A stretch of DNA of 64,000 nucleotides from Streptomyces chromofuscus (GTDB taxonomy: Bacteria > Actinomycetota > Actinomycetes > Streptomycetales > Streptomycetaceae). A program made the translations under genes and the position numbers. The notes under the pieces are model-generated. The model did no database searches, was not told the origin of the DNA, and was given only the letters and a program-made list of their open reading frames with translations. Each line of letters begins with the position of its first letter. The first letter of the stretch is position 1. The stretch covers positions 1,426,001 to 1,490,000 of the forward strand of contig NZ_CP063374.1 of NCBI RefSeq assembly GCF_015160875.1, read 5' to 3'. Positions 53,169 to 62,354 of the stretch are shown here, one piece after another.

Positions 53169-53710
53169 GCCGTACGGCCTTTCGATGCGGTTGCTTGTGC
53201 TGTGTGCAGGGCGACGGCCTGCTGGAGCCGGTTCTGGGCCGGGGCGCGCCAGATGTGGCAGATGGCGAGCGCGAGGGCGTCGGCGGCGTCGGCCGGTTTC
53301 GGCGGCGCGTCGAGCCGCAGCAGCCGGGTGATCATGGCGCCGACCTGAGCCTTGTCGGCGCGTCCGGAGCCGGTGACGGCGGCCTTGACCTCGCTGGGGG
53401 TGTGCAGGGCGACGGGGATGCCGCGGCGGGCGGCGCAGAGCATGGCGACGGCACTGGCCTGGGCCGTGCCCATCACCGTGCGCACGTTGTGCTGGCTGAA
53501 CACCCGCTCCACGGCGACGCATTCGGGCCGGTGCTCGTCCAGCCACCGCTCGATGCCCTGCTCGACGGCGACCAGGCGCTGTCCCAGCTCCGCGTCGGCC
53601 GGCGTGCGAACGACCCCGACGCCGAGCATGGTCAGCGGGCGTCCGGCCACCCCGTCCACGACGCCGACCCCGCACCGGGTCAGTCCCGGGTCCACACCCA
53701 GTACGCGCAC
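53165..53710 (-). CDS. ruvC: Holliday junction resolvase RuvC
   Basis: The 181-residue endonuclease of RNase H fold has acids in [17 protein letters not shown] (D7), [15 protein letters not shown] (Glu), and [12 protein letters not shown] (C-terminal Asp pair). Basic residues for junction binding follow [14 protein letters not shown] 53710 gives the expected [11 protein letters not shown]. It begins the ruvCAB operon; a REP-like repeat lies immediately upstream. Confidence 0.96.
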   Translation of the reverse strand: MRVLGVDPGLTRCGVGVVDGVAGRPLTMLGVGVVRTPADAELGQRLVAVEQGIERWLDEHRPECVAVERVFSQHNVRTVMGTAQASAVAMLCAARRGIPVALHTPSEVKAAVTGSGRADKAQVGAMITRLLRLDAPPKPADAADALALAICHIWRAPAQNRLQQAVALHTAQATASKGRTA

Positions 53711-53727
53711 CCCGCCCCTCCTTCGAT

Positions 53728-53755
53728 CTCCCAGCTCCGCTGGGCGGTACCCCCA
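53728..53755. repeat. REP-like palindromic repeat upstream of ruvC
   Basis: CTCCCAGCTCCGCTGGG then CGGTACCCCCA. It has the same architecture as the copies at 11170-11207 and 26808-26838 (CTCCC arm, stem, GGTRCCCCCA end). It lies 17 bp upstream of the ruvC start codon, so it is within or next to its leader. Confidence 0.6.
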
Positions 53756-53790
53756 GTTCGTGCAGGCTATCGGGTGCCACCGACAACGCG

Positions 53791-53821
53791 ACGGGCCGAC
53801 GGGTGTGTCCCGTCGGCCCGT
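53791..53821 (-). terminator. yebC terminator
   Basis: ACGGGCCGACGGG (53791-53803), loop TGTGT, CCCGTCGGCCCGT (53809-53821): a perfect 13-bp stem 27 bp past the yebC stop codon. Confidence 0.8.
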
Positions 53822-53848
53822 GGAGCACGCTGGAGTCCGCTCGCGGCC

Positions 53849-54601
53849 CTACGCGTCGACCTTCTCCATGATCTCGTCGCTCACGTCGAAGTTGGCGAAG
53901 ACGTTCTGCACGTCGTCGCTGTCCTCCAGCGCGTCGATCAGCTTGAAGATCTTCTTCGCGCCCTCCTCGTCCAGTTCGACCTGCATGGTCGGGACGAAGT
54001 TGGCCTCGGCGGAGTCGTAGTCGATGCCGGCGTCCTGCAGGGACGAGCGGACCGCGACCAGGTCGGTGGCCTCGCTGAGCACCTCGAAGGACTCACCGAG
54101 GTCGTTGACCTCCTCGGCGCCCGCGTCGAGGACGGCGCCCAGGACGTCGTCCTCGGTCAGCTCGCCCTTGGGGACGATGACGACGCCCTTGCGGTTGAAC
54201 AGGTACGACACCGAGCCCGGGTCCGCCATGGAGCCGCCGTTGCGGGTCATGGCGACGCGGACCTCGGAGGCGGCGCGGTTGCGGTTGTCGGTGAGGCACT
54301 CGATGAGCACCGCGACGCCGTTCGGGCCGTAGCCTTCGTACATGATCGTCTCGTAGTCGGCGCCACCGGCCTCCAGGCCGGCGCCGCGCTTGACCGCGGA
54401 GTCGATGTTCTTGTTCGGGACCGACGACTTCTTGGCCTTCTGGATGGCGTCGTACAGTGTCGGGTTGCCCTCGGGGTCCGCACCGCCCATCCGGGCCGCG
54501 ACCTCGATGTTCTTGATCAGCTTCGCGAAGAGCTTGCCGCGCTTGGCATCGATCACGGCCTTCTTGTGCTTCGTCGTGGCCCATTTAGAGTGGCCGGACA
54601 T
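53849..54601 (-). CDS. YebC/TACO1 family protein (PmpR-like transcriptional or translational regulator)
   Basis: The 250-residue protein opens with the invariant [23 protein letters not shown] and continues with [13 protein letters not shown], the [22 protein letters not shown] strand-loop and the C-terminal domain to MEKVDA. YebC proteins have been described as DNA-binding regulators, and more recently as translation factors easing ribosome stalling at proline stretches; which applies here is unknown. ATG 54601. It is between pdxT and ruvC, as in many bacteria, with its own terminator. Confidence 0.93.
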   Translation of the reverse strand: MSGHSKWATTKHKKAVIDAKRGKLFAKLIKNIEVAARMGGADPEGNPTLYDAIQKAKKSSVPNKNIDSAVKRGAGLEAGGADYETIMYEGYGPNGVAVLIECLTDNRNRAASEVRVAMTRNGGSMADPGSVSYLFNRKGVVIVPKGELTEDDVLGAVLDAGAEEVNDLGESFEVLSEATDLVAVRSSLQDAGIDYDSAEANFVPTMQVELDEEGAKKIFKLIDALEDSDDVQNVFANFDVSDEIMEKVDA

Positions 54602-54649
54602 CTGCCTGTCTCCTTCGCGTAACCCATCTCTGCAACGACGCCAGAGATC

Positions 54650-55258
54650 CTACAAGGACTCCGCCGTCCGGTTCGCTCGCACCATGTCGACGAACAGGCT
54701 GTGCACGCGGTGGTCGCCGGTCAGCTCCGGGTGGAACGACGTGGCGAGCACGTTGCCCTGGCGGACCGCGACGATGTGACCGTCGTGCTCGGCGAGCACC
54801 TCGGCCCCGGCGCCGACGGACTCGACCCAGGGGGCGCGGATGAAGACGCCCTCCACAGGATCGCCCGTGACGCCCTTGACGTCGACCGCCGCCTCGAAGG
54901 ACTCGTTCTGCCGTCCGAAGGCGTTGCGGCGCACGATCATGTCGATGCCGCCGATCGTCTCCTGGCCCGAGCGCGGGTCGAGGATCTTGTCGGCCAGCAT
55001 GATCATGCCCGCGCAGGTGCCGTAGACGGGCATACCGTCCCGCACGCGCGCGCGGAGGGGCTCCATCACGCCGAACAGGACGGCCAGCTTGGAGATGGTC
55101 GTGGACTCGCCGCCGGGGATGACGAGGCCGTCGACCTCGGCGAGCTCTTCGGGGCGCCTGACCGCCCTGGCCACGGCGTCGGCCGCGGCCAGGGCGATGA
55201 GGTGCTCCCGTACGTCGCCCTGGAGGGCCAGGACGCCGATGACGGGGGTGTCGCTCAT
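54650..55258 (-). CDS. pdxT: Pyridoxal 5'-phosphate synthase glutaminase subunit PdxT
   Basis: The 202-residue class I glutamine amidotransferase supplies ammonia to PdxS. The nucleophile is in [16 protein letters not shown] (about C80), the oxyanion segment in [14 protein letters not shown], and the His/Glu pair in [13 protein letters not shown]. The start is ATG 55258, 13 bp after the pdxS stop codon. The two genes form the deoxyxylulose-5-phosphate-independent vitamin B6 pathway. Confidence 0.95.
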   Translation of the reverse strand: MSDTPVIGVLALQGDVREHLIALAAADAVARAVRRPEELAEVDGLVIPGGESTTISKLAVLFGVMEPLRARVRDGMPVYGTCAGMIMLADKILDPRSGQETIGGIDMIVRRNAFGRQNESFEAAVDVKGVTGDPVEGVFIRAPWVESVGAGAEVLAEHDGHIVAVRQGNVLATSFHPELTGDHRVHSLFVDMVRANRTAESL

Positions 55259-55271
55259 GGGATCCAGTGCC

Positions 55272-56183
55272 TTACCAGCCGCGGTTGGCGTAGCGCTCGG
55301 TCTCGGGGAGGGTGTCGCAGTTGATGCCGACCATGGCCTCGCCGAGGTTGCGGGACGCGTCGGCGATGATCTTCGGGTCGTCGTAGAAGGTGGTCGCCTT
55401 CACGATGGCGGCGGCGCGCTTGGCCGGGTCGCCGGACTTGAAGATGCCGGAGCCGACGAAGACGCCCTCGGCGCCGAGCTGGCGCATCAGCGCGGCGTCG
55501 GCGGGGGTGGCCACACCGCCGGCGGAGAACAGCACGACCGGCAGCTTGCCGAGCTCGGCGACCTCCTTGACCAGCTCGTACGGGGCGCGCAGCTCCTTGG
55601 CGGCGGCGTACAGCTCGTGGTTGTCGTAGCCGCGCAGGCGGGCGATCTCGTTCTTGATCTGGCGCAGGTGGCGGACGGCCTCGACGACGTTGCCGGTGCC
55701 GGCCTCGCCCTTGGAGCGGATCATGGCCGCGCCCTCGGCGATCCGGCGCAGGGCCTCACCGAGGTTGGTGGCGCCGCAGACGAACGGGGTGGTGAAGGCC
55801 CACTTGTCGGAGTGGTTGACCTCGTCGGCCGGGGTGAGGACCTCGGACTCGTCGATGTAGTCCACGCCGAGCGACTGCAGGACCTGGGCCTCGACGAAGT
55901 GGCCGATGCGGGACTTGGCCATGACCGGGATCGAGACGGCGTCGATGATGCCCTCGATCATGTCCGGGTCGGACATGCGGGCCACGCCGCCGTCCTTGCG
56001 GATGTCGGCCGGGACCCGCTCCAGGGCCATGACGGCGACGGCGCCCGCGTCCTCGGCGATCTTCGCCTGCTCCGGCGTGACGACGTCCATGATCACGCCA
56101 CCCTTGAGCTGCTCGGCCATGCCGCGCTTCACGCGCGCGGTGCCGGTGGCGGGGGCCTGGTTTTCGGAGAGCGTGCTGGACAC
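55272..56183 (-). CDS. pdxS: Pyridoxal 5'-phosphate synthase lyase subunit PdxS
   Basis: The 303-residue TIM-barrel enzyme combines ribose 5-phosphate, glyceraldehyde 3-phosphate and ammonia to give PLP. Signatures are [32 protein letters not shown] split over 29-58, [24 protein letters not shown] with one reactive Lys, [17 protein letters not shown] with the second Lys, and [21 protein letters not shown] 56183 (MSSTLSENQ) is selected because GAGG lies 6 nt upstream and the family N-terminus fits. It is highly conserved. The 114-bp gap before it contains no clear operator. Confidence 0.96.
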   Translation of the reverse strand: MSSTLSENQAPATGTARVKRGMAEQLKGGVIMDVVTPEQAKIAEDAGAVAVMALERVPADIRKDGGVARMSDPDMIEGIIDAVSIPVMAKSRIGHFVEAQVLQSLGVDYIDESEVLTPADEVNHSDKWAFTTPFVCGATNLGEALRRIAEGAAMIRSKGEAGTGNVVEAVRHLRQIKNEIARLRGYDNHELYAAAKELRAPYELVKEVAELGKLPVVLFSAGGVATPADAALMRQLGAEGVFVGSGIFKSGDPAKRAAAIVKATTFYDDPKIIADASRNLGEAMVGINCDTLPETERYANRGW

Positions 56184-56297
56184 GGGTGACCTCGCTGAAG
56201 GGAAAGAGGGTTTCTGCAAACACCGAGGAAACGGGAGATGTGCAGGCCACAGCAAGGGCCAATGTGCAGCCGGTGGATCGTTTTGCCGTACGGCCGG

Positions 56298-56840
56298 CTA
56301 GGCGGCCCGGTCCACCAGGGCAGCCGGTGGCTGGTCGTCCATCTCGAAGGCCATGGGGAAGGGGGCGTGGCCGGCCAGCCGGAACCAGCGCACCTTGCGG
56401 TGCTCGCGCAGCCTGCGGGCGGCTCCCACCGCGTCGTTGTGGAAGCGCCGGGCCATCGGCACCCGGCGCACCGCCTCGGTCAGTTCCCGGGCCGCCGCCT
56501 CGCCCCCGGGCGCCTCCCGGACCGCCTCGACCTGCTGCGGCTCGGCGAACACCGCGCGCAGGGCCTGGCTCAGCTCGCTCTCGGCGACCTCTCGCTGCTC
56601 CTCCTCGGCCTGCCGGGCCGCGTGCGCGGCCTCGTACAGGACGATCGAGGCGGCCGGGTCGAGCACCCCGGAGGTGGCCAGTTCCTGCGCCACGGACGCG
56701 CGGCGCAGCAGCTGGGCGTCCAGGGCGGCGCGGGTGGCGTCGATCCGGGCGTGCAGCCGGTCCAGCCGGCCCGCCGTCCAGCTCAGGTACACGCCGACGG
56801 CGATGAGGGCGACGAGGATCCAGATGAGGGTTGCGGTCAC
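56298..56840 (-). CDS. Small membrane-anchored helical protein, LemA-like
   Basis: The 180-residue protein has an N-terminal TM (about 3-21, ATLIWILVALIAVGVYLSW), then helices TAGRLDRLHARIDATRAALDAQLLRRASVAQELA reminiscent of LemA proteins (family motif: a pair of helices with RLDRLH/DAQLLRR), an Ala/Glu-rich helix (YEAAHAARQAEEEQREVAESEL) and a polar end (RRFHNDAVGAARRLREHRKVRWFRL). Similarity to LemA is by eye, low to moderate. GTG 56840 is chosen; TTG 56849 is possible. It lies between the pimA-like gene and pdxS; in Streptomyces it seems fixed there, role unknown. Confidence 0.72.
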   Translation of the reverse strand: MTATLIWILVALIAVGVYLSWTAGRLDRLHARIDATRAALDAQLLRRASVAQELATSGVLDPAASIVLYEAAHAARQAEEEQREVAESELSQALRAVFAEPQQVEAVREAPGGEAAARELTEAVRRVPMARRFHNDAVGAARRLREHRKVRWFRLAGHAPFPMAFEMDDQPPAALVDRAA

Positions 56841-56879
56841 GGGCGGCAAGGCTACCGGGGTGCCCTCCGGGGCGATCGG

Positions 56880-58043
56880 TCAGTCGCGGGCCAGCCCGAA
56901 CCGCCCCCACAGTCCGACGGAGCGGTCGTCGGCGGCGACCGCCGTGGTCCCGTCCGTCACCGTCTCGTAGACGGAGAGGATGTCCGCGCCGACCGTCGAC
57001 CAGTCGAACCGGCGCACGTGCGCGCTGCCCCGCTCGCGCAGTTCCTGTCGCCGCCCGGGGTCGCCCAGCAGTCGCAGCGCCGCGTCGGCCAGCGCGTCCG
57101 CGTCCTCGTTGGCGAACAGCTCCCCCGCCGCGCCCTGGTCGAGGACCTGCGCGAAGGCGTCCAGGTCCGAGGCCAGCACGGGCGCGCCCGCCGACATCGC
57201 CTCGACCAGGATGATCCCGAAGCTCTCGCCGCCGGTGTTGGGCGCCACGTAGAGGTCGACGCTGCGCAGGAAGCGGGCCTTGTCCTCGTCGCTCACCATG
57301 CCGAGGAACTCCACCCGGGAGCGCAGCTCGGCCGGCAGCGACTCGACGGCCTGCTCCTCGTCCCCGCGGCCGGCGACCAGCAGCCGCGTCTGCGGCCGCT
57401 CGGCGAGAATCTTCGGCAGCGCCTGCATGAGCACCGGCAGGCCCTTGCGGGGCTCGTCGATGCGGCCGACGAAGCCGATGGTGTCGCCCTGCCAGTCGGG
57501 GTGGGGCTCGGCCTTGGCGAAGAAGTCGACGTCGACGCCGTTGGGGATCACGACGGCGTCCCCGCCGAGGTGCTCGACCAGGGTGCGGCGGGCGTACTCG
57601 CTGACCGCGATCCGGGCGCTGATCTTCTCCAGCGCCGCCTGCAGGATCGCGTACGCGGCGATCATCGCGCGTGAGCGGGGGTTGGAGGTGTGGAAGGTGG
57701 CGACGATCGGGCCCTGCGCGGCCCAGCAGGTCAGCAGACCGAGCGACGGGGACGCCGGTTCGTGGATGTGGATCACGTCGAAGGCGCCGTCGTGCAGCCA
57801 GCGGCGTACCCGCGCGGCCGACAGGAAGCCGAAGTTCAGCCGGGCCACCGAGCCGTTGTACGGCACCGGGACCGCGCGGCCGGCCGAGACGACGTACGGC
57901 GGCAGGGGCGTGTCGTCGTCGGCGGGGGCGAGGACGGACACCTCGTGCCCGAGGCGGATGAAGTACTCGGCCAGGTCCCGGATGTGGAACTGGACGCCGC
58001 CCGGCACGTCCCAGGAGTAGGGGCAGACGATGCCGATTCTCAC
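56880..58043 (-). CDS. pimA: GT4 glycosyltransferase, PimA-like phosphatidylinositol alpha-mannosyltransferase
   Basis: The 387-residue GT-B enzyme probably transfers mannose from GDP-mannose to phosphatidylinositol. The N-terminal domain has RIGIVCPYSWDVPGGVQFHIRDLAEYF, FDVIHIHEPASPSLGLLT and IVATFHTSNPRSR; the C-terminal domain has IGFVGRIDEPRKGLPVLM and the EX7E motif in ESFGIILVEAMSAGAPVLASD. This matches mycobacterial PimA closely in order. Its GTG overlaps the acyltransferase stop (GTGA), and with pgsA upstream the substrate assignment is well supported. Confidence 0.9.
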   Translation of the reverse strand: MRIGIVCPYSWDVPGGVQFHIRDLAEYFIRLGHEVSVLAPADDDTPLPPYVVSAGRAVPVPYNGSVARLNFGFLSAARVRRWLHDGAFDVIHIHEPASPSLGLLTCWAAQGPIVATFHTSNPRSRAMIAAYAILQAALEKISARIAVSEYARRTLVEHLGGDAVVIPNGVDVDFFAKAEPHPDWQGDTIGFVGRIDEPRKGLPVLMQALPKILAERPQTRLLVAGRGDEEQAVESLPAELRSRVEFLGMVSDEDKARFLRSVDLYVAPNTGGESFGIILVEAMSAGAPVLASDLDAFAQVLDQGAAGELFANEDADALADAALRLLGDPGRRQELRERGSAHVRRFDWSTVGADILSVYETVTDGTTAVAADDRSVGLWGRFGLARD

Positions 58044-58975
58044 GTGGTCCCCTTCGCGGAACCGGGCGCCGGGCGGTCCTTCGCCGGGTCGAGGTCCTTC
58101 AGCCACAACCGCTGCAGCATGTGCCAGTCCTCCGGATGCTCGGCGATCCCCGAGGCGAAGGCGTCCGCCAGCGCCTGTGTCATGACGGACGTCTTCTCGG
58201 CGCGCGTACCTGACTGCGGTACCTCGACCGGGGGGTGCACGCGACCGCGCATGGCGGGTGCGGTTTCGTACCAGAGCGTCACCGGCAGCAGCACGGCGCC
58301 GGTCTGCTGGGCCAGCAGGGCCGGTCCGGCCGGCATCCGGGCGGTGTCGCCGAAGAACTGCACCTCGACCCCGGACGCGGACAGGTCGCGGTCGGCGACC
58401 AGGCAGACCAGGCCGCCGTCACGCAGCCGCCGGGCCAGGGTGCCGAAGGTGGAGCCGCCGCTGTGCGGCAGGACCTCCATGCCGAGGCCCGAGCGGTAGG
58501 CGACGAAACGGTCGTAGAGCGTCTCCGGCTTCAGGCGCTCGGCGACCGTGGTGAACGGGATGCCCAGCGCGGTGGTGAGCCAGGCGCCGGCCAGGTCCCA
58601 GTTGGCCAGGTGCGGCAGCGCCAGGACGACGCCCTTGCCCGCGGCCATGCCGTCGGTCAGCAGGTGCAGGTCCTCGGCGTCGAAGGAGTTCCTGACGCGG
58701 TCGGCGTTCCAGGCCGGCAGCCGGAAGGACTCCATCCAGTAACGCAGGTACGAGCGCATGCCCGCGCGCGACAGCTCGGCGAGCCGCTGCGGGGTCGCTT
58801 CGGGCACCACGCGCGCGTAGTTGCTCTCCAGCCGCTCCACGCCCTTGCCGCGCTGCTTCCAGGCCAGGTCGGCCACGGTGTCACCCAGCCGCACGGCCAC
58901 CGGCTCGGGAAGCCGCTTCACGGTGCTCCAGCCGAGGCCGTACAGGGCATCCGTCAGGGTGTCCCGCGCGCTCAT
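58040..58975 (-). CDS. PatA-like acyltransferase (lipid A lauroyl-acyltransferase family)
   Basis: The 311-residue membrane-associated acyltransferase has the HX4D motif in LALPHLANWDLAGAW (His-Asn-Trp-Asp), followed by ERLKPETLYDRFVAYRSGLGMEVLP, LVCLVADRDLSASGVEVQFFG and TGAVLLPVTLWYE, the order of HtrB/PatA enzymes. In actinobacteria such enzymes acylate phosphatidylinositol mannosides on mannose. ATG 58975 overlaps the pgsA stop (ATGA), its own stop overlaps pimA (GTGA). The operon pgsA-patA-pimA thus makes and decorates phosphatidylinositol. Confidence 0.9.
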   Translation of the reverse strand: MSARDTLTDALYGLGWSTVKRLPEPVAVRLGDTVADLAWKQRGKGVERLESNYARVVPEATPQRLAELSRAGMRSYLRYWMESFRLPAWNADRVRNSFDAEDLHLLTDGMAAGKGVVLALPHLANWDLAGAWLTTALGIPFTTVAERLKPETLYDRFVAYRSGLGMEVLPHSGGSTFGTLARRLRDGGLVCLVADRDLSASGVEVQFFGDTARMPAGPALLAQQTGAVLLPVTLWYETAPAMRGRVHPPVEVPQSGTRAEKTSVMTQALADAFASGIAEHPEDWHMLQRLWLKDLDPAKDRPAPGSAKGTT

Positions 58976-59655
58976 TTGGCCGTCTCCCTCCCCTGGGAGG
59001 CGTTGTCGGCCTTTCCGCGCTCCGCCGCCTCCGCCTCGGCGGACTCCCGGCGGACGGTGACGACCCGCTGGATCAGCGTGATCAGGCTGCCCACGGCGAC
59101 GAGCCACAGGGCGATCGGCAGCAGCACGTCGATGCCCGGCACGCCGAACGCGTGCAGGCCCGCGAGCCCGGCCGCGACCAGGGAGATCACCAGGCGCTCG
59201 GCCCGCTCCACGAGCCCGTTCACCGCGACCGGCAGGCCGATCGACTCGCCGCGCGCCTTGGTGTACGACACCACCTGCCCGCTGGCCAGGCAGAAGATCG
59301 AGACGGCGCACAGGACGAGGTTGTCGCCGCCACCGGCGTACCACAGGGCGAAGCCGCCGAAGATCGCGCCGTCGGCGACCCGGTCCAGCGTGGAGTCCAG
59401 GAAGGCGCCCCAGCGGCTGGAGCGGCCCAGCTGGCGGGCCATGTTGCCGTCGACGAGGTCGGAGAAGACGAACAGGGTGATGACGACCGTGCCCCAGAAG
59501 AACTCGCCCCGGGGGTAGAAGACCAGCGCGCCCGCCATCACGCCCGCGGTGCCGATCAGCGTGACCGTGTCGGGGCTCACGCCCCGGCGGATGAGAAACG
59601 CGGCGAACGGTGTGAGGACACGCGTGAAGAATGCACGCGCGTACTTGTTCAGCAT
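58972..59655 (-). CDS. pgsA: Phosphatidylinositol phosphate synthase (CDP-alcohol phosphatidyltransferase)
   Basis: The 227-residue membrane enzyme has the complete CDP-alcohol motif: D66-L-V-D69-G70-N-M-A73-R74, then G83, D87 and D91. About six TMs follow each other (32-50, 54-66, 95-115, 120-135, 155-175, 178-200). The position before the acyltransferase and the mannosyltransferase points to PI-phosphate synthase (from CDP-diacylglycerol and inositol 1-phosphate), as in Mycobacterium, more than to PG-phosphate synthase. The ATG is at 59655. It is the first gene of the minus-strand cluster. Confidence 0.9.
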   Translation of the reverse strand: MLNKYARAFFTRVLTPFAAFLIRRGVSPDTVTLIGTAGVMAGALVFYPRGEFFWGTVVITLFVFSDLVDGNMARQLGRSSRWGAFLDSTLDRVADGAIFGGFALWYAGGGDNLVLCAVSIFCLASGQVVSYTKARGESIGLPVAVNGLVERAERLVISLVAAGLAGLHAFGVPGIDVLLPIALWLVAVGSLITLIQRVVTVRRESAEAEAAERGKADNASQGRETAK

Positions 59656-59940
59656 GGCCTTCCCGAGGGGTCGCTGGCGCCGCGCGGCCCCTGCTGGCCG
59701 TCGGCTGGCCCATCGTAGCCACGCGCGCGTGCGGGCGACCGCCCGGCACCCACAGCGGTCCGGGCCGTCAGGTTCATGGCCCGCAACCCACGGTGGCTGG
59801 CGCCTTCCCGTCCTCTGTATGGACGCCCCGTGACGAGAGTGGAAAGCTCGAAGAATCGCGGGCGTCGCCGGAGCCGCCCAGCACGCGGGTCCCGCGTGTC
59901 CGCGCCCACAGTGACCTCACCGTGCACGGGAGGCAGGATC
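59656..59940. other. Divergent region between pgsA and the EF-G-like gene
   Basis: This 285-bp spacer must hold the promoters of both units. I see no gene, no strong inverted repeat and no clear -35/-10 pair. An open frame reading into the EF-G-like gene from 59776 has no similarity and is not credited. Confidence 0.4.
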
Positions 59941-62139
59941 ATGGGCGACAAGACCAACGCACACCCCGGAGCCGCCGGCAGGGCAGTGGCGGCCGACCAA
60001 CCCGCGTCCGTACGGAATGTGGTGCTGGTCGGCCACTCCGGAGCGGGCAAGACCACACTGGTGGAAGCCCTCGCACTGACCGCAGGGGCGGTGAACCGGG
60101 CGGGCCGCGTGGAGGACGGCGGCACCGTCTCCGACTACGACGACATCGAGCACCGCCAGCAGCGCTCGGTGCAGCTCTCCCTGGTGCCGGTCCAGTGGAA
60201 CGGCATCAAGGTCAACCTTCTCGACACCCCCGGATACGCCGACTTCGTCGGGGAACTGCGGGCCGGTCTGCGCGCGGCGGACGCGGCCCTCTTCGTCGTC
60301 TCCGCCTCGGACGGCGTGGACGGCTCGACCCGCATGGTGTGGGAGGAGTGCGCCGCCGTCGGCATGCCGCGCGCCATCGTCGTCACGCACCTGGAGGCCG
60401 CCCGCGCGGACTTCGAGGAGATGACGCGGATCTGCGCGGAGGCCTTCGGCGCCGACGACCCCGACGCCGTGCTGCCGCTGTACCTGCCGCTGCACGGCCC
60501 ACAGGCCCCGGACGGGCACGCGCCCGTGACCGGACTGATCGGCCTGCTGTCGCAGAAGCTGTTCGACTACTCGACCGGCGAGCGCAAGGAGTCCGAGCCC
60601 GTCGAGGACCAGCTGCCGCTGATCGAGGAGGCCCGCAACCGGCTGATCGAGGGGATCATTGCGGAGAGCGAGGACGAGACCCTCATGGACCGCTATCTCG
60701 GCGGTGAGCGGATCGACGTCAAGACGCTCGTGGAGGACCTGGAGCGGGCTGTCGCGCGCGGGACGTTCTTCCCCGTCCTGGCCGCCGCCCCCGCCGCCGA
60801 CGGCGCCCGGCAGGGCCTCGGCACGGTCGAGCTGCTGGAGCTCGTCACCGGCGGGTTCCCGACCCCGCTGGAGCACGACCAGCCCCGGGTCACCACCGTC
60901 GACGGCAGGCCGCGCGAGGTGAAGCCGTGCGACCCGGACGGGCCGCTGGTCGCGGAGGTCGTGCGCACCTCGTCCGACCCGTACGTCGGCCGCGTCTCGC
61001 TCGTGCGGGTCTTCTCCGGCACCCTGCGGCCGGACGAGACGGTCCACGTCTCGGGGCACGGACTGGCCGACCGGGGCCACGAGGACCACGACGTCGACGA
61101 ACGCGTCGGCGCCCTGTCCACACCGTTCGGCAAACAGCAGCGCCCGGTGTCGCACTGCGTCGCGGGTGACCTCGCCTGCGTGGCCAAGCTGAACCGCGCG
61201 GAGACCGGCGACACCCTCTCCGCCAAGGACGACCCGCTCCTGATGGAGCCCTGGGACATGCCCGACCCGCTGCTGCCCGTCGCCATCCAGGCCCACAGCA
61301 AGCCCGACGAGGACAAGCTCTCGCAGGGCCTGGCCCGGCTGGTCGCCGAGGACCCGACCATGCGGCTGGAGCAGAACCAGGACACCCACCAGGTGGTCCT
61401 GTGGTGCCTGGGCGAGGCCCACGCCGACGTCGCGTTGGAACGGCTGCGCACCCGCTACGGCGTCCAGGTCGACGTCGTCCCGCACAAGGTGTCCCTCAGG
61501 GAGACGTTCGCGACCAAGGCGGCCGGCCGGGGCCGGCACGTGAAGCAGTCGGGCGGGCACGGGCAGTACGCCATCTGCGAGATCGAGGTGGAGCCGCTGC
61601 CCGGCGGCTCGGGCATCGAGTTCGTCGACAAGGTCGTCGGCGGCGCGGTGCCCCGCCAGTTCATCCCGTCCGTGGAGAAGGGCGTCCGCGCGCAGGCCGT
61701 CAAGGGGGTCGCCGCGGGACACGCGCTCGTCGACGTGCGGGTCACGCTGCTGGACGGCAAGGCGCACTCGGTCGACTCCTCGGACGCCGCGTTCCAGACG
61801 GCGGGCGCGCTCGCGCTGCGGGAGGCCGCGGCCGACGCGAAGATCCATCTGCTGGAGCCGGTGGCCGAGGTGAGCGTGCTGGTCGGCGACGACTACGTGG
61901 GCGCGGTGATGAGCGACCTGTCCGGGCGGCGCGGCAGGGTGCTGGGCACCGAGCAGACCGCCGGCGGGCGCACCCTCGTACGCGCCGAGGTGCCCGAGAT
62001 CGAGATCGGGCGGTACGCCGTCGATCTGCGCTCGCTCTCGCACGGCACCGCGCGGTTCAGCCGGCGGTACGCGCGGCACGAGCCGATGCCTCCCCAAGTC
62101 GCCGAGCGCCTGCGCAAACTGGAGCAGGCCGCTTCCTAG
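59941..62139 (+). CDS. EF-G-like GTPase (EF-G2 type)
   Basis: The 732-residue protein is a second elongation-factor-G-like protein, with the ribosomal EF-G elsewhere by inference. The G domain has G1 GHSGAGKTT (31-39) and G3 DTPGY (95-99), but no RGITI in G2 (HRQQRSVQLSLVPV) and G4 reads THLE (149-152) in place of NKxD, the base-specificity motif. Domains II (YVGRVSLVRVFSGTLRPDE), III (DEDKLSQGLARLVAEDPTM), IV (SGGHGQYAICEIEVEPL) and V (PVAEVSVLVGDDYVGAVMSDLSGRRG) are all present. ATG 59941 follows a GGGAGG. Its role is unknown; it is probably not the main translocase. Confidence 0.88.
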   Translation: MGDKTNAHPGAAGRAVAADQPASVRNVVLVGHSGAGKTTLVEALALTAGAVNRAGRVEDGGTVSDYDDIEHRQQRSVQLSLVPVQWNGIKVNLLDTPGYADFVGELRAGLRAADAALFVVSASDGVDGSTRMVWEECAAVGMPRAIVVTHLEAARADFEEMTRICAEAFGADDPDAVLPLYLPLHGPQAPDGHAPVTGLIGLLSQKLFDYSTGERKESEPVEDQLPLIEEARNRLIEGIIAESEDETLMDRYLGGERIDVKTLVEDLERAVARGTFFPVLAAAPAADGARQGLGTVELLELVTGGFPTPLEHDQPRVTTVDGRPREVKPCDPDGPLVAEVVRTSSDPYVGRVSLVRVFSGTLRPDETVHVSGHGLADRGHEDHDVDERVGALSTPFGKQQRPVSHCVAGDLACVAKLNRAETGDTLSAKDDPLLMEPWDMPDPLLPVAIQAHSKPDEDKLSQGLARLVAEDPTMRLEQNQDTHQVVLWCLGEAHADVALERLRTRYGVQVDVVPHKVSLRETFATKAAGRGRHVKQSGGHGQYAICEIEVEPLPGGSGIEFVDKVVGGAVPRQFIPSVEKGVRAQAVKGVAAGHALVDVRVTLLDGKAHSVDSSDAAFQTAGALALREAAADAKIHLLEPVAEVSVLVGDDYVGAVMSDLSGRRGRVLGTEQTAGGRTLVRAEVPEIEIGRYAVDLRSLSHGTARFSRRYARHEPMPPQVAERLRKLEQAAS

Positions 62140-62354
62140 GAGGCGCACAACGGGCGTACGGCGCCACCTGGTTGTGACCGGGCGCACGAACGTGGCCGGT
62201 GCGAAGCGATTTCCTCCGGATCGGCGGGCGGCTTCGGCCGTCCGCCGACACATGTCGGTGCCTGCGGATACGCTGATGACCTGATCAACAGGTGTGCGGA
62301 GCACGGAAGTCGGGAAGGCCGCAGGAGCGACAGTGGCGGCGATCGGGGGCGGGA
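62140..62354 (+). other. Spacer with palindrome and -10-like box
   Basis: 215 bp without a gene. It holds CCGACA-CA-TGTCGG (62245-62258) just upstream of GGATACGCTGATGA, which may contain a -10 element, about 90 bp before the next start codon. Confidence 0.4.

Noticed and set aside
59776..59940. N-terminal extension of the EF-G-like protein
   Set aside because: The extra 55 residues are Arg/Ser/Pro-rich with no similarity, while ATG 59941 has a strong GGGAGG ribosome site and the family N-terminus.
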